This document shows, piece after piece, positions 19,553-32,428 of a stretch of 64,000 nucleotides of DNA (positions are counted from its first letter, which is position 1; each line of letters begins with the position of its first letter). The notes beneath the pieces are model-generated. The model made no database searches, was not told the origin of the DNA, and saw nothing but the letters and a program-made list of their open reading frames with translations. Both the position numbers and the translations under genes were made by a program. Source of the DNA: Schistosoma haematobium (lineage: Eukaryota; Platyhelminthes; Trematoda; Strigeidida; Schistosomatidae); contig NC_067195.1 of assembly GCF_000699445.3 (NCBI RefSeq), forward strand, positions 56,152,465 through 56,216,464, written 5' to 3'.

Positions 19553-20990
19553 GACACCGGTCCACACTTAAAACGCATCTGTCATCTCATCTCCATGCAC
19601 AACTTTGCAATGTATTGCGTCACTGTATCAATTCCATATGATTGTAACGATTTTCTCAGATGCATTGTGGAGTCGAGGAACGTTCGATGAGATTCTCTTA
19701 TCCATGATTTCAGATGCTTTCTCATAATCAATGAAGTTGGTGTATGGTGACGAGTTTCACTCAATTAGTTATTCGTCCATGTTCCATGGTGTTGTGATTT
19801 GGTCGGTGAACGATCAATGATTACAGAATGCAGCTTGTGAATCTCGGAGTGGGTCGTCTACTGAATCTTTCTTTCTATTCAACAACACAGTGTTGATGTT
19901 GGTTTTTCGTACTGATAGTAGTGTAGTGTTTCTGTAGTTCTCACACTTATTCACATCTGCTTTCTCTGGTTTTTTGATGAGATATGCACTTCTTTCTATT
20001 GTGTCAACACTCGTTTCTCCTCTCAAATGTTTCCGAGTGGAATGTGATGCGTGTCTGTCGTTTCTTGTAGTTACCTGTATGTGTGGGTTGAGTGTTTCAG
20101 CTGATGTGTTGTCTGTTCCTATGTTTTCCTACATTTGATTTGTGTGATGACATTGTTGATTGCTTCGATTATTGGTTGTGTGACATTGATAATAATTTCT
20201 GTGTATGATTCTTCGATGTCCATTCGGTTTAGTGTGGCTGGTCTATTCATTAGCCCAACAAACTGTCTTTCTATTTGTTCCTGTGCTTGAGATTCTTAGT
20301 GTTAGGTTTTCTGTGTTTGTTCATGATTGTTCTCTCTAAGCCAAGCTTCTTCACTATTGCATATTTCCTTCTGCCTTCCAGATTCTTTTAATCTGCTTGT
20401 CAGCTCTAGTGGCCTTCTGTACTCATGTATCTAGTTTTGTATGTCTGCGCTGTGGCCTGGCTTTCTCCGTTTTTATTCTCCTGTTTCTGACTACAGACAT
20501 TTTGTCTCGCTTTTCTCAAGTCTTTCTCAGTCTGTTCACGGGGATCCGTTCAGTATAATTGTGTCACTCTGGGATCACCAACTCCAGGCATTTCAAACTA
20601 ATTGCTTATTCATTCCACTTCTATTTGTTTCACATAGTGTTTTTACTTTCTTCTAGTAGAGCTTGTGAGGCTTGGAACTTGTTGCTGAATTTCTTAGCGC
20701 CTAGAAAGTAGGATGTACTAAATTATTGTATTATTACTTGTTTGACTGTTCTATACTTCTTATACTTCAGTTTTAGCTTGGCTACCATTAGGTGACGATC
20801 TGGAGCTCCATCAGCTCCTCATCTATGGACTTACTGAAATGTTTTACTTATCCGTATATGATTGATCTGGTTTTCCATAGTGTCGTCATGTGAAACCCAA
20901 GTACTTTGATGCATAAGTTTGTGATGTAGAGTGCTCACACCCATGGCTATTTTGTTGAAAGCATATAGGTTTACCAATCTGTAGGCAGAT
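19553..20990 (-). mobile_element. RTE-type LINE copy D, internal fragment
   Basis: Minus-strand fragment running from the endonuclease region (near 20800-20900, WVSHDDTMENQI-like) through the linker to the RT fingers and palm (CENYRNTTLLSV near 19940) and stopping near 19553 just after the TGV box. From about 19556 to 20180 it is almost identical to copies B and C, with the same stops, while the more upstream part is much more diverged. Both element ends are missing. Confidence 0.8.
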
Positions 20991-21503
20991 TGTTAGCATC
21001 ACTGAGTCTATCACATAACTTGGTTTACACTTAATCAATTTAAACAAAATATTTAACAAGATTAAGAGGTATGATCAAAGACTAATTTTTAGTGTCTTCA
21101 TGAACGTAAAGAAAGTATTGAATAATAACAAGCCAAAAATTCATCATTACTTCATGGTTGGATAACGACGTTCAAATATACGATCAAAACATCCTTAAAA
21201 TTTATTAACTTTGTTTTATTTTTTTAAAAACATCTGATCATATAGTCAAAATGTGTACCAGATGAAAAGAGCTTTGTATTTCATTTAACTGAACCTACTG
21301 AATGATCGAATTTATTTACAATTATTAATCACCTATCGATTCACTTCTTCGACCAATAGTTAATAAGAGACAACTTGTTCAAAACGATGTCAGCTGATTA
21401 ATATATATATGTAAACACCGAATATCTACTTATTTTCGTTCTAGATGATAAGGGTTATATGAAGATGTGCTATTATTTTGCATTTCGTTAAAAACAGAGG
21501 GAA
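20991..21503. other. AT-rich intergenic DNA
   Basis: No gene or repeat recognised. Confidence 0.45.
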
Positions 21504-21930
21504 CTATCCAGTTGTTTCATCCTAGTATGAAACGCCTCAACAGTACGTTCTTACTACTCCTCCAGGGATTGAATAGAGAACTTTGAAGTTTCATGGTGAA
21601 TGTTTGACCACCAGAACAGCTGGGTGAATGTCCAATGTTATACGCCTCTAAACTCCAACCAACTCTTGGTAAAACAAGACGTTTATGCAATCTCATTGGT
21701 AGCGGTTGCTTCACTCTGAGCTATGATAGTCATGAATTTGCACAAGAACTTGAGAAAGTCATCTCAAGAAAGTAGTGAGCTGACTATTATATTTCATACG
21801 GAGGGTCTGCGAAGATCATATTGATCTGTTGATAAGATTTGTCACAAAACGATCCCAGTTACAGTTCCTTTGAAAATCTTGAAATATAGTGGATCATCTT
21901 TATCCTGGTATGGAAATTCTCAGCAATGCA
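21504..21930 (-). mobile_element. Very old hammerhead SINE family A remnants
   Basis: Two degenerate minus-strand stretches recall family A: TTTCATCCTAGTATGAAACG near 21517-21536 (old GAAA-stem II region) with a head-like part up to 21720, and ATCCTGGTATGGAAATTCTCAGC near 21901-21924. No working core remains. Confidence 0.4.
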
Positions 21931-22309
21931 CATATATTAAAAGTTATCTCCATATAACTCGTATATATTTAATGACAAACAAATTTATTATTCAATGACA
22001 TTTTAAAAATGTCTGAATAGCCATAATTTGACATTTAAGCTATTACTATTATTATTCTTAGCATAGAAGCTAAAGACAAAGTCGAAAATATTTCCTGTTA
22101 TTATGACCAAAAATGTCAAGAAAGTTATCTATATTACCATTATTATCAAAAGCGACAATTACTGGCGAATAGAAACATTTTTATCATGAATTTATCTGAC
22201 ATTTTTGTATACTGTGCGGATATTCAGACGCAGTTTTTAATTTTGTACTAAAATCAATTACAGAATGTAATTCTGATCATTTCATGTAAAATAAGAATGA
22301 GGGAATTCT

Positions 22310-22415
22310 CAGTGAAATCATGAAGCGACCAGAGTCATACAACCGTTGATTAACTGAAAACACTGAACGGTCATTTCGTCCTAACATGGAACTCTTCGGA
22401 AGTGCGCACGCAGTA
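22310..22415 (-). mobile_element. Hammerhead SINE family A fragment
   Basis: Minus-strand tail plus ribozyme region: CACTGAACGGTCATTTCGTC followed by CTAACATGGAACTCTTCGG. The GAAA box and part of stem III are readable; the CTGANGA box is damaged. Confidence 0.65.
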
Positions 22416-23455
22416 GTGCAATAGATTAATATACACATGTTCGAAAAATGTATATCTACGAATATGAAATTTTACTCAAGTCATAACTTTAAGCAAAATT
22501 TGAATTTTCTTTCATTTTCGCTCGTTTATATTACACGTTCAGTAGGTGTACTTCATTTTTAATATAAAACGACGTGTGAGTCAGTGAAATTAATTGATAT
22601 TGGATGCTAACATTTATTTACGTTCTATTTCTATTTCAGGTACTCTAAAGAAAGCATTGAGTCTAGGTTTTATGCCAGTTGTTACTCAGTAACATTTGGC
22701 ACCTTTAATCGTGTTGGAAATGTTAGAACCGGACTTACATTTTGAGATTTATTCGGTTTACGACTAACATGTCATAGTACTGAAACATTTCAGCTGATTG
22801 ATTACTGAGTATTAGCAGATGTAATCTATAATTAGATCTGAATGCTGATCAAAATCTATTGACTACCTATGTATTAGGTTAGTTAATTCCTGATATATTT
22901 TGAAAATATTATCTCCCTACCATACAATATTATCTGCATTAAATATTAATAGAGATATTATACAGAATTAACTTTTACTTTAGAACTTTTGAAAAATTCC
23001 GCAGTTTGTTTTATCTGTCAACTAGTTAAGTTCACTTACCCTATGTATATATCATCACCTAAAAAAGTTATCTGATAGTGCCATTAACATTTTATTTCAG
23101 ATTACGATTAATTTATCTCTCCTAATATTTAAATAGTGGCATATACATGTTAAATATTATTCTGCTTACATAGTTAAAGGCATCCGGGTCTCTATGTTCA
23201 AATAATAGTATGGGTTGATTCTATTAAATTTGAACGACATGATAAAGTAACATATTTAAATTTAAAACTTGGATTATATTCTATTGTTTTGATGAGTTGT
23301 TCCATTCTTCTATGAAAGTTTTATCCAGATGAATTCTCTGAACACCGGCATCAACACATCCTATCGGTTGGTTTAGTCAGTCTGTGTATTATTTAAGCAT
23401 CTTTAAACATTTTAAATTCATTCTATGAACCTAACTAATTTGAGTTTGGAAATGT
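22416..23455. other. AT-rich intergenic DNA
   Basis: No gene or repeat recognised. Confidence 0.45.
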
Positions 23456-23459
23456 TTTC

Positions 23460-24170
23460 ATTGAGGTCATGAATAAATCTAAGTTGAACTACCATTAAAA
23501 ACATGGAAGTACTCAACGGTCATTTCTTCCTGCTACAGGACTCATCAACAGTGAGCAGTCATGATCCTGCACTCAGTAGTCAAATCCGAAACCTAGAGTC
23601 CCATACGTCAACGCATGACCTCTAGACAAATGAGTTGGAATCCAGCGCTGTTAATGTCTAACTGCAATCAACCCACGAAATTGTGCAATCATCTTCCCCT
23701 GTCTTTAGCTAGTAGATGCTTCACACTCGATACGGATCTAACTAAGATCGGCTTATGTTTCTAATGAAATTCAATTATCCCCATAATCCCTTACTAGCAA
23801 TTATCATGTACATACTAGTGATTAGATTAGAGAGGAAATTTCCAGAGATTTAGTCAGGACACATAACCAGTCCAATCCTTGTCGGGTTTGAGGCAGCTAC
23901 TCATCGAAGACAATAGAAGGATGCCGAACACTGTTGTGTATTGATTGAAGTTAGGCATTGGCATTGTTAGATATCGGCTAAATGGATCAAAGGTTATGAA
24001 TCTGGGCGTCAGACAGAATGTCTTAGGCTCGATTCCGGCTCCCGGGATCGTGGATGCTCACTGCTGAGGACTCCCATATCAGGACAAATAGGCCGTTCAG
24101 TGTTTCCAGGCATCCAGTGGTGGCCTAACTTAGATCGGTATATATTTTTAATGATGTTCAACTTTCTCCA
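23460..24170. mobile_element. Hammerhead SINE family A, head-to-head pair
   Basis: A minus-strand copy (about 23460-23790) and a plus-strand copy (about 23870-24170) face each other. The minus copy has tail, ribozyme region (GTACTCAACGGTCATTTCTT) and tRNA-like head. The plus copy has head (GGCTAAATGGATC, GGCTCGATTCC), core CTGAGGA near 24063, a damaged second box (ACAAAT for GAAAC) and a tail. This again shows an inverted segment upstream of a forward copy, but much older. No flanking repeat was found. Confidence 0.7.
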
Positions 24171-25735
24171 CAACCACTTATGGACAAGAGATTACTTATT
24201 TACCAATTGTGACTGTAGTACTTTTAAAATAAGCTTGTGTCGCTTTAGAACTGTATTTCATGTAAACTTCGGTTTATTGCCTTTATGTCGATCGTTCTCC
24301 ACTACCTTAATATTAAAGTATTCAACAAATAAAAACACCATTTCATTACTTTCTATGATGACTGAATATGTTGGGAACAGCAGATATTTATTCTACACCA
24401 TATGAAGAATTATATTAATGTTTTTATGAACTGGTTCTTCTTGAAGTGAATTATACTGTTGAAGTTAACTATTACTTTTAAAATAAATAATTTATGTGAA
24501 AGACGAAGATTTTTTAAAACATTAAAAGTTTAAATTCTTCTAAACTTGTAGAAGTTTTATAAAGCTTCTATGTTTTTCTCCAATAAAACATCTATATATT
24601 TGTATTTATTGTTACAGTTTCTAAAAGTATGAAAAGTATTACTATTTCCTGTCTTTCTCTTTTGCTCTTTTTTGATATACCATAATTTCCTTAACTCATT
24701 TGATGTTAATTTAGATAGTGCTGGTAAGCAATATCTCTATTGTATAATACAAATGAAAATTTCTGTAACTAACTTTCTTGAATAATGAATGTTGGAGAAA
24801 TATCGTTCTTTTCTTTAGGTACAGTTAATCTAGAAGTGAATGTATTTTGAATAGATCTGTTGAAGCTATCAAAAAAGCTTTATGGAACGAACAACCATTT
24901 TGTATAAATAAATTTACAGCGGTTACAGAAATCAGTCGGAAAAAAATAAGCATTGCGAAATTCAAGCAAATCAGTAAGATAAAAGTATCTTTGAAGGTAG
25001 AAAAAAACGACATCAGAAATGGTGTACTTTTGCGAAAGGAACATTAATTTACGTGTAAAAAGAAAACAAATAACATAGTTCTAAGTAATGTAAACGATGT
25101 TTTTTTTTTAGAAAAAACCGATTTTTTATGGATTTATTGGCTTTACGAGATAGTTCATTCCTATATTATGCAAAATATCTTTTACAAGCTCCAAGATTAA
25201 TACTAATTAGGGACCTTTAGGTATGAACTTCAGTTATCTTTGATTGTGATCATCATCAATGAAAAAACTTTGTCGGTTACCCGCCAATGCCTCTGGGAGA
25301 CACTTGTGAAATATCATAAACTGATTAAAGTTAGACATGTGAACATTTTAGAGATGCTAGATTCCCATAAATTACTTGGTAAACGGCTTATTTTTGTAAA
25401 TTTAGTTTGGAAAGTTGAATTTCTCGCTTTCGCTCCAAAAGCGCTCATTTTTACCTTCAAATTGTACTTCCCACTTGAAAGGACTAAATGATTGATTGGT
25501 TCTTGGCCTCTTTTAAAATGATATTTTGTGATATTTCCCAAGGACATTTGTATGCTGCATATATACTATCGAGTTGCGTGCTTTTTTTTGCTTTTGTTTT
25601 TGACTGCTTGTGCAATTTACTTTTCCTCATCTGAACCAGGTCTTCTCCCTCTAGTTAGTGATTCTGGGATGCATCGGATTAGTTAAGCTTGTCTTGTCGT
25701 CGTATGGCTGATTTTTCGTTTCGTTCACCGATTTT
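24171..25735. other. AT-rich intergenic DNA
   Basis: No gene recognised. Lysine-rich frames near 24850-25050 reflect A richness and have no family signature. Confidence 0.45.
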
Positions 25736-25739
25736 AGGT

Positions 25740-25885
25740 AATCTTTTAATCTCTTCAAACATAGCAGGACCATTGGATATTGGCTCTATAATCTGCAGAC
25801 TAGTCTAGGTTCAAGACCTGAAAGCCCCAAGATTGATTCCTTGTGGAATCGTGTATACACGCAACTGAGAAGTTCGAAACTATGG
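25740..25885 (+). mobile_element. Possible degenerate tRNA-like SINE head
   Basis: CCATTGGATATTGGCTC, GATTGATTCC and GGAATCGTGTATACACGCAACTGAGAAG follow the order of family A head and pre-ribozyme segments (TTGGATGCCGGCTCAG, GGTTCGAATCC, GATCGTGGATGCGCACTGCTGAGGAG), but with many changes. No ribozyme core. Confidence 0.35.
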
Positions 25886-25899
25886 CTAAACAGCAAACC

Positions 25900-26831
25900 A
25901 GTACTCTCTGCTTTTTAATATTTTTCTAACTAGAGTCATTCAGTTACGTAAATTGTAGAAACCTGAAAGTTTTCATAATCCCTTTAAACTAATAAACACA
26001 ACAGATTTAATTAATCTGATTACCTTAATTTCATTACGTTATTTCTAAATATCCACCTTTTTAATATGTGTATGTTTTTGCAGAGCTTTAATATTGTAAC
26101 GTTATACATGAAATAACTGTGTATGAGTAGATTATAGTTCAGCAGTCTCCAATGTACCGTATTAGTACTAATTACTCTTCACGTATCTTGATTACCTATA
26201 GTCAAATACGACTGATATTTAAGTGGATAGATCGTGGAAATTAGTTAAGTATGAAGGTGATTATTCTACCAGCTTGATATCAGTTGGAGAATAATTCGAA
26301 ATCTAAGAAGACTAAATATCTATTTTGTCATGTTTCATTAGACCTCAAAATGACTTGTTGTGAACTATGCTTTTCAACTACGTAAGGAGTGAAGAAATAA
26401 CTTGAGTGATATTGAATGATTTTCGTGTTCTATCAAGTATGAAATAAAGTTAGAAATGTAGACTGTTGTATTCTCATTTGTATGGTAAACTGGACAAAAA
26501 AAATACTTTATCGATTATGACCGATGAATCATATAAACCACTAGACTTGAAAAAATTTGATCTCATCATCATTACAATTGTAAATACAAACTACTAAAAA
26601 GTTCTAAATTAAGACAAAAGTACTATCTAGTGAACCTCGTTTCATTGAGTATTCAACTGATATCAGTTGATGAAAAATTTTTTTGTTTAACTGATATTAT
26701 TTTGAATTCACTTGGTGTTGTTTGCTTATATCTTCCGATTGTTGATTAGGACTGTAATTGTTGGCATGTGTGCATCCAGTTCGGATTTCCTTGATATTAC
26801 CTCAAGTGACAATCTTTTTAAGCAGAGATTG
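25900..26831. other. AT-rich intergenic DNA
   Basis: No gene or repeat recognised. Confidence 0.45.
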
Positions 26832-26848
26832 ATAGTGGCTAGCAGCAG

Positions 26849-26900
26849 AATCCAGGACGCGAGTTTTGTCCCACTTGGGACTCATCATTTGGATGTACCT
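26849..26900 (-). ncRNA. Hammerhead ribozyme (family C), two core substitutions
   Basis: Minus strand: GGTACATCC, core ATGATGA (C3 changed to A), strong stem II GTCCC/GGGAC, second box AAAA for GAAA, stem III region ending GCGTC, then CTGGATTC. Architecture intact, catalysis unlikely. Confidence 0.75.
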
Positions 26901-26972
26901 GCATCCCAGAGTTGATGTCCACTCCGGAACTCGAACCTAGTACCGTTCGATTGAACATCAACTGTTGGATAC

Positions 26973-27026
26973 GGATACATCCAGCTGACGAGCCCCAAAT
27001 TGAACTAAACTATATTCTGGATTCCA
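26973..27026 (+). ncRNA. Hammerhead ribozyme (family C), degenerate
   Basis: ATACATCCAG and CTGACGA are intact and can still pair with CTGGATTCC downstream, but stem II and the GAAA box have decayed (CCCCAAATTGAACTAAAC). Confidence 0.7.
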
Positions 27027-27188
27027 CTGCTAGCCACTATCCATCTTTGATATTATTTTATTTTAGATTTTGGAATTTTTAAAAAAATCAATTTATGACG
27101 TTTACATTCAACAGACAATGAATATTAAAAACACGAAGTTCAGTGAAGGGATGTTTTTCAACGAATTTATGTTCAAGCTGTACAATCG

Positions 27189-27208
27189 TATATATATATA
27201 TATATATA
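27189..27208. repeat. TA microsatellite
   Basis: About ten TA units, at the AT-rich end of dispersed repeat R copy 2. Confidence 0.9.
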
Positions 27209-27214
27209 AGTAAA

Positions 27215-27560
27215 TGGGGAATGCAGTAATAATAATTATTAAGGTGAAGATAACGATAACGATAGGACATACTACTTTTGTACGCATAGTTCTGGATTGA
27301 ACTCATGTATGGTAAGATATTCGGCTATTTTTAGGAATTGGATATGAAGAAATCTAGATGGATTTGTACGAATCGTATATCCAACACTAAAATCAAACTG
27401 TGGATCAGTAGAATGATTAAAGTCGATTAGATGTTCAAGTATGGAACTTCAAACTGCTTTCCTCTAACCCTTGTAGAACCACACCGGAATATGTCCCCGT
27501 ATCCGAATGGAAGGCGAGCACTGGCTACAATCAATGTACCTTGATCCACAAGAACTGGTG
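27215..27560 (-). repeat. Unidentified dispersed repeat R, copy 2
   Basis: Reverse-complement partner of 2262-2590, see there. This copy extends a little further at its 5' end (TGTGGATCAAGGTACATTG in minus sense). Confidence 0.6.
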
Positions 27561-27964
27561 TACTGGTAGATGCACATGAAGGCCACCAGACGGGAAAGCT
27601 TATCTTTTATGGGTACAGAAAATAAGTTCCTACTAGTGAAGGTTATTCGCGGTTTTGCCGCGTTGAATGTTCTTCTTATCGCTGTCGTTAAAAGATTCCT
27701 AATTACATCAGATGTTCGATCACCTTTAAATTCTAGTGTTAGTACTTTCCTTAGAAAATGTTTATAATTATTAAAATACCGGTTAATTATCTTTTTTTTC
27801 TATTTTGTTAACTTAATCACTTACTGTTAAATTCATCTTGTTTTAAATGAACAAATCTTGAGCTTATTAGTATTCCTTTATTTGAATCTCTCGATAAATC
27901 TTACAATAATGTTCATTTGTTAATGACATTTTTATGTTGATAACTCTAAAATATCTCTATTACT
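27561..27964. other. AT-rich intergenic DNA
   Basis: No gene or repeat recognised. Confidence 0.4.
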
Positions 27965-27965
27965 A

Positions 27966-28290
27966 ACTAACTTACTTACCCCTGGTACTCCCGATGGAGC
28001 ATAGACCTCCGATCAGCATTCTCCAACCAGCACTGTCCTAGGCCTTCCTTTTTAGTTCTGTCCAATTTTTGTTCGTTTTTCTCATGTCTATATCCATTTC
28101 TTGGCTTGTTGTGTTCTTTGGTCTTCCTCTTTTCCTTTGGCCTTGAGGATTCGAGGTGAGGGCTTGCCTTGTGACACAGTTGGGCGCTTCTCAAACTCGT
28201 TCATGAAGCCCCTCTGAGGCTACTGACGGTCCCAAGCTCCGGTAAAAGAAGAGGGTTAGGCATGGGGTTAGCGACTCCATCCTGTAGAAC
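27966..28290 (-). mobile_element. RTE-type LINE 3' end joined to an inverted 5' UTR
   Basis: Minus strand 28200-27966 encodes the RTE C-terminus (CVTRQALTSNPQGQRKRGRP, later NWTELKRKA, one in-frame stop) and ends in a GTAAGTTAGTTAGTA tail. Directly beside it, 28203-28290 carries the RTE 5' UTR (GGGTTAGCGACTCCATCCTG) in the opposite orientation. Together this looks like one insertion with a large internal deletion and a 5' inversion. Confidence 0.75.
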
Positions 28291-28794
28291 ACTAACTCAC
28301 TAAAAAATGAGAACCAGAAAAATTCTATTAATAAACATTGATAAAATATTTATTTAAGCTTAGAAATGTGATTTATGTAGCATAGATGAATTGTAACTAA
28401 TAGAAAGATTCGATAGAATTGTCTATATACTATTTGATACTAATTAGTTGAACATATATATATCTGTATTTCAGTGTTTATAATGGTATCGGTACCTAAT
28501 AATAACACAATAACTGATATAATTACGCAATATAACATTATAATTTTATATGTTAGTGAAAAAAAGACAACTAGTTAAAATGATGACAGAATAATTTAGT
28601 GAAATCAATTAAGTCTAGAAAGAGTTCTAAAATTGCCGCTATTAACAATACATTACTTAGTGTTTATTTTGATTGTAAGTAAGTATGCTAATCAGTCTTC
28701 TAATAATATGAATTTAAAATAACTTTTGAGTAAATTATTCTACTCAAATTTAAAATAAAATCATTAAACTTCGTGAAATAATATTACAATAGTT
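28291..28794. other. AT-rich intergenic DNA
   Basis: No gene or repeat recognised. Confidence 0.4.
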
Positions 28795-28795
28795 G

Positions 28796-29125
28796 AATTC
28801 ATGAGTCGATCTAAGCTAGACCACCATTGAAAATCTGGAAGTACTGAACGGCCGTTTTGTTCTAGTATGGAAATCCGCAGAGGTGTGCATCCATGGTCTC
28901 GCATGCGGGGATCGAATACAGGACCTTTGGTTTGACGTGTAAACGCTTGACTTCTAAACCTCTGGACCGGTATTCAACGGTATTAATATCTAACTTCAAT
29001 CAATCCATGATCTTGCGTAACCCTTCATCCATTGCCCGAAACGGATATCTGCTTCACACCCCACACGAGTTGGACTTCACTGACTGAAAGTCCAAGGGTT
29101 ACATCTTGAAACTAGTCATTAGAGA
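28796..29125 (-). mobile_element. Hammerhead SINE family A, single copy
   Basis: Minus strand: upstream segment, tRNA-like head (near 28905-28975), decayed ribozyme (GAACGGCCGTTTTGTTCTAG on plus; second box AAAA) and tail ending in GTTGAATTCATGAGTCG on plus. No inverted arm is present. Confidence 0.75.
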
Positions 29126-32100
29126 GCACATGATTTTTATTATTAGAATGCATCATTAGAGATGTAGTCAGGCACCTTATTTCTCTAGTCACATTTTATA
29201 GAATTTGTGTGTTGTTTATTAATTTTTCAGAATGAATATTTTACAAAGGATTTGAATTTGTGCATTAGTTCATGTTACGATTTTGAATGTTTTGACAAAA
29301 TAGAGCTAACAGCAAACACTAGGCATGTTTAGACTAATTCATTTAGCTTCTATGTCAGAAATGCTGTGCTTTTTCATACAAAAACTAATTTAATGGTTCA
29401 TTCACATCACTTAATTGGCACTTCTGTTTATACTATCAATTTGTACGTGAACGATGACTCTATGCTCATTAAATCTAATTTATTATAGAGTGTTTACAAC
29501 CACTACTGATTTTCTGTAAAACATTTCACTTAAACTAATACATCCTTTCTACACTTTATTACTGCACTCAGTTATAGATTTTTTACAACGCGGTCACTTT
29601 GTAGTAACCTAGAAATTATAGATTTTCAGGAAATATACGCATAAATTTTTAATAATAATAATAATTATTATTATTAATACCTAACGATTTGCATCAACTT
29701 AATCGAATCTGTGGACTGATGTACATTCTGTATTAATTTCTGCAATATAGTACTATTATTTTTGCACTTTGCTAAGATGTTTTGTGAGAACTTTTTTCAG
29801 CAATGAAAATTTAAAAGTGATCAATCATTACGAGGAAAGAAGTTTCATGATAAATGACTTTATAGTATTCTATCATTTTACATTATCACTATTTACACCA
29901 TCGTCATGTGTAATATTCATTGAAACGATAGAGAAATGGTGACCTTTGATATAATATTAAGGTATGGCTAATGACGTCTTACATTAATCCTCTCATTTTG
30001 ATAATTTAAGCATAATATATAGTAAAGTGAGGACAGCCAACAAATACGAACGACATAAATCTTGGCCATAAAATTGGATAGTGAAAAGATGAATTGGTAT
30101 TCTTTATAGCATCCATTCATTGTTGATTGCTCGTGTTTACTATAGTCTAGCATACACGGCAGCTTGATTCTGAACATACATGCTAGACCTGACATAAACC
30201 GTCGTTAGACAGTCTTTGATTTATCGGCAAATATTCAATTTCGCTGACTACTGACAGATTAAAACAGGTATGTCTTTCCCTATTGCCGTGTTACTTTCTA
30301 CAGGCTACTAGGGTTCGCCGAATGTTTGAGTTATTCTACATTAATATATTCTACAGTATTTTTACAACTTTTACTAATAAAACGGTCATTTTCAGGATAT
30401 TGTAGACAATCCCCCAAAAAGTAATCACTTTAGCATCACTCAAATTACCTGATTGAAGCTTACAACTAAAGGAGATCTTGTCATGTCCCCTAGCATCATG
30501 CATTATTTTTGGAACCTTTGACTTTATTATCATTTATATGGATCAATCGCAAAACTGACTACTTGACAAGTTACGAAATTTAGACTGTATTCGTGATAAT
30601 GATGGTTCCGAAATGTATTGATAATACTGATTCAATTTCAGCAACTAAAACAAACGTGAAAACAAAAACTGACAGATGGGAATGTTAGCAACAAAAATTG
30701 TCTAACCATCAGCATCAAGATCCAAGGCTAGAATCAATATTAGTCATAGTAGTAACGCGACATGTGATAATGTCCAAGCAACATGTAACTCTTAAAACAA
30801 CGAGTCAAATCTTCATGAGAGTTAGAGCTTGAATATGTACAGCACAATCAATTTGTAACGCTTGAATGATGTTGGGAAAAAAAGAATTTAATCTGACTCA
30901 ATAAATGAAACACAATATAAACGTAATAAAAATTAGGTCATTTAGGTAAACTGAAACACCAACACCAGTATTAAAAGAATTAGCAGGACGGAAACATAGC
31001 ATACATCATGACTTATAAGCATAGAGGAAATGACGTATATCTGTCCATTTGCGCATGAATGAGATTAGTTGGAGTTAAGATGGAAATATGGTATTGTTCT
31101 AGTGAAAGAAATTCATAAATTTCCGGTCATTATAATAATTTTTTCAAGATAATTAGTGACTAAAGGATAAAACAAGACCGATAAACTTCTACTTGTCTTT
31201 GAACCATTTTTTGATTGTTTATAATTTATTTAAAACTAACATGAGTTCAGTCGTTCTATGATTGTTTAAATATGAATTAATAATTTATATATATTCACAT
31301 TGTCTCTGAATGCAGTTATGATGTACTGAATAGTATCATATGCCGTTTACTCTGTAATCGCATTTAGTGTTATTCTTTAAAGTTTAGTTACACAGTCTAA
31401 TAAGTAACCAAAAAGTTGACGGTAATAACATTTTTAAGAAAACAGTACATCAGTTGTCCATTATTATAAGCAATGTTGAATCAGTAGGTCATTTAAATTA
31501 TTTTTATTATCATCCAGATGAATATGAGATTAATTTTTATTGATGCGGTCAATGAAAAGTGTATAGAAAACTTGTTGACTTTCCACCGTAAATAACACTT
31601 TTTCACGTCTTCGTTCTATTTAACTCAATAACCGTTTTACACTTGAAACTTATATTTACTTAGTTAGAACTGCTATTGCTATAAACAAAATTCATCCCAA
31701 CCTATAGAACCCAACAAACTTTTATGCCTACTGTCCAATACATAGTAAAAATACTTGTTTATATATCAGAATGATTAACTTTATGAGCCTTGGCCAATCA
31801 GAGAAGACACTAGTAATCTGATTTGCCTATGTCTGAAGCTCCTTAATGATTGTTGCTTAGATCACGAAGAATTTAGCCAAAAGTCATAGGGTCTTAACAG
31901 ATGGATTATATTTACTCATAACTGCGACAGTTTGAGACAATTCACATTCATGACTTCAGTCATTTTAAATAAAGCAAGAATAATAAGATTTGCAGAATAA
32001 ACTAAAGTCATTCTACTTCAAGGCTTCTCATCAGTAACAAACACCTAAAAGATTTTTATAAATTTAACCTGCTTACACCTAATGTGAACCCTTAAATTAC

Positions 32101-32428
32101 AGTGGATTCAGTTCATTTTCTACATCTCGCTATCCTACGTTTGTTCAAATTTATCATGGTATCAAGTTAAATAAAATTAAATAAGTTTATGACACAAATT
32201 CAGCTTTATCTAATTTGTGGTTAAAAAAACACCATTAAAATATTAAAATGATCTCATATATTCATTCTATGTAACTACTCATACAACTGATAAATTCTTC
32301 ATTAATATATATTGTGTCTGTAAGTAATAATATAAATCAATGAATAAAATATAATCGGCGAAGGAACATGAAGAATGACAGTTTTACTGTGTCCTTCCTT
32401 CCTATCCACTAAATGATTTTTAAATTTA
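29126..32428. other. Long AT-rich intergenic stretch
   Basis: About 3.3 kb, the longest stretch with nothing recognisable. No frame shows protein-like composition. An AATAATAATAATAATTATTATTATT palindrome-like microsatellite lies near 29651-29676. Confidence 0.5.

Larger units (their letters stand above)
26832..27055 (+). mobile_element. Sm-alpha-like hammerhead SINE (family C), fold-back
   Basis: Two ribozyme segments point away from each other around a tRNA-like centre. The left one (minus strand, 26849-26900) and the right one (plus strand, 26973-27026) share GATAGTGGCTAGCAG(C/T)(A/G)GAATCC as inverted arms. The centre holds an inverted B-box-like GGAACTCGAACC near 26923-26934. Names and motif order (ACATCCAGCTGACGAG, CTGGATTCCACTGCTAGCCA) match what is known of the Schistosoma Sm-alpha repeat. 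Confidence 0.8.

Noticed and set aside
21021..21260. Possible extension of RTE copy D
   Set aside because: No readable endonuclease sequence beyond about 20990.
24847..25047. Lysine-rich exon
   Set aside because: Overlapping frames on both strands and A-rich composition; no family signature.
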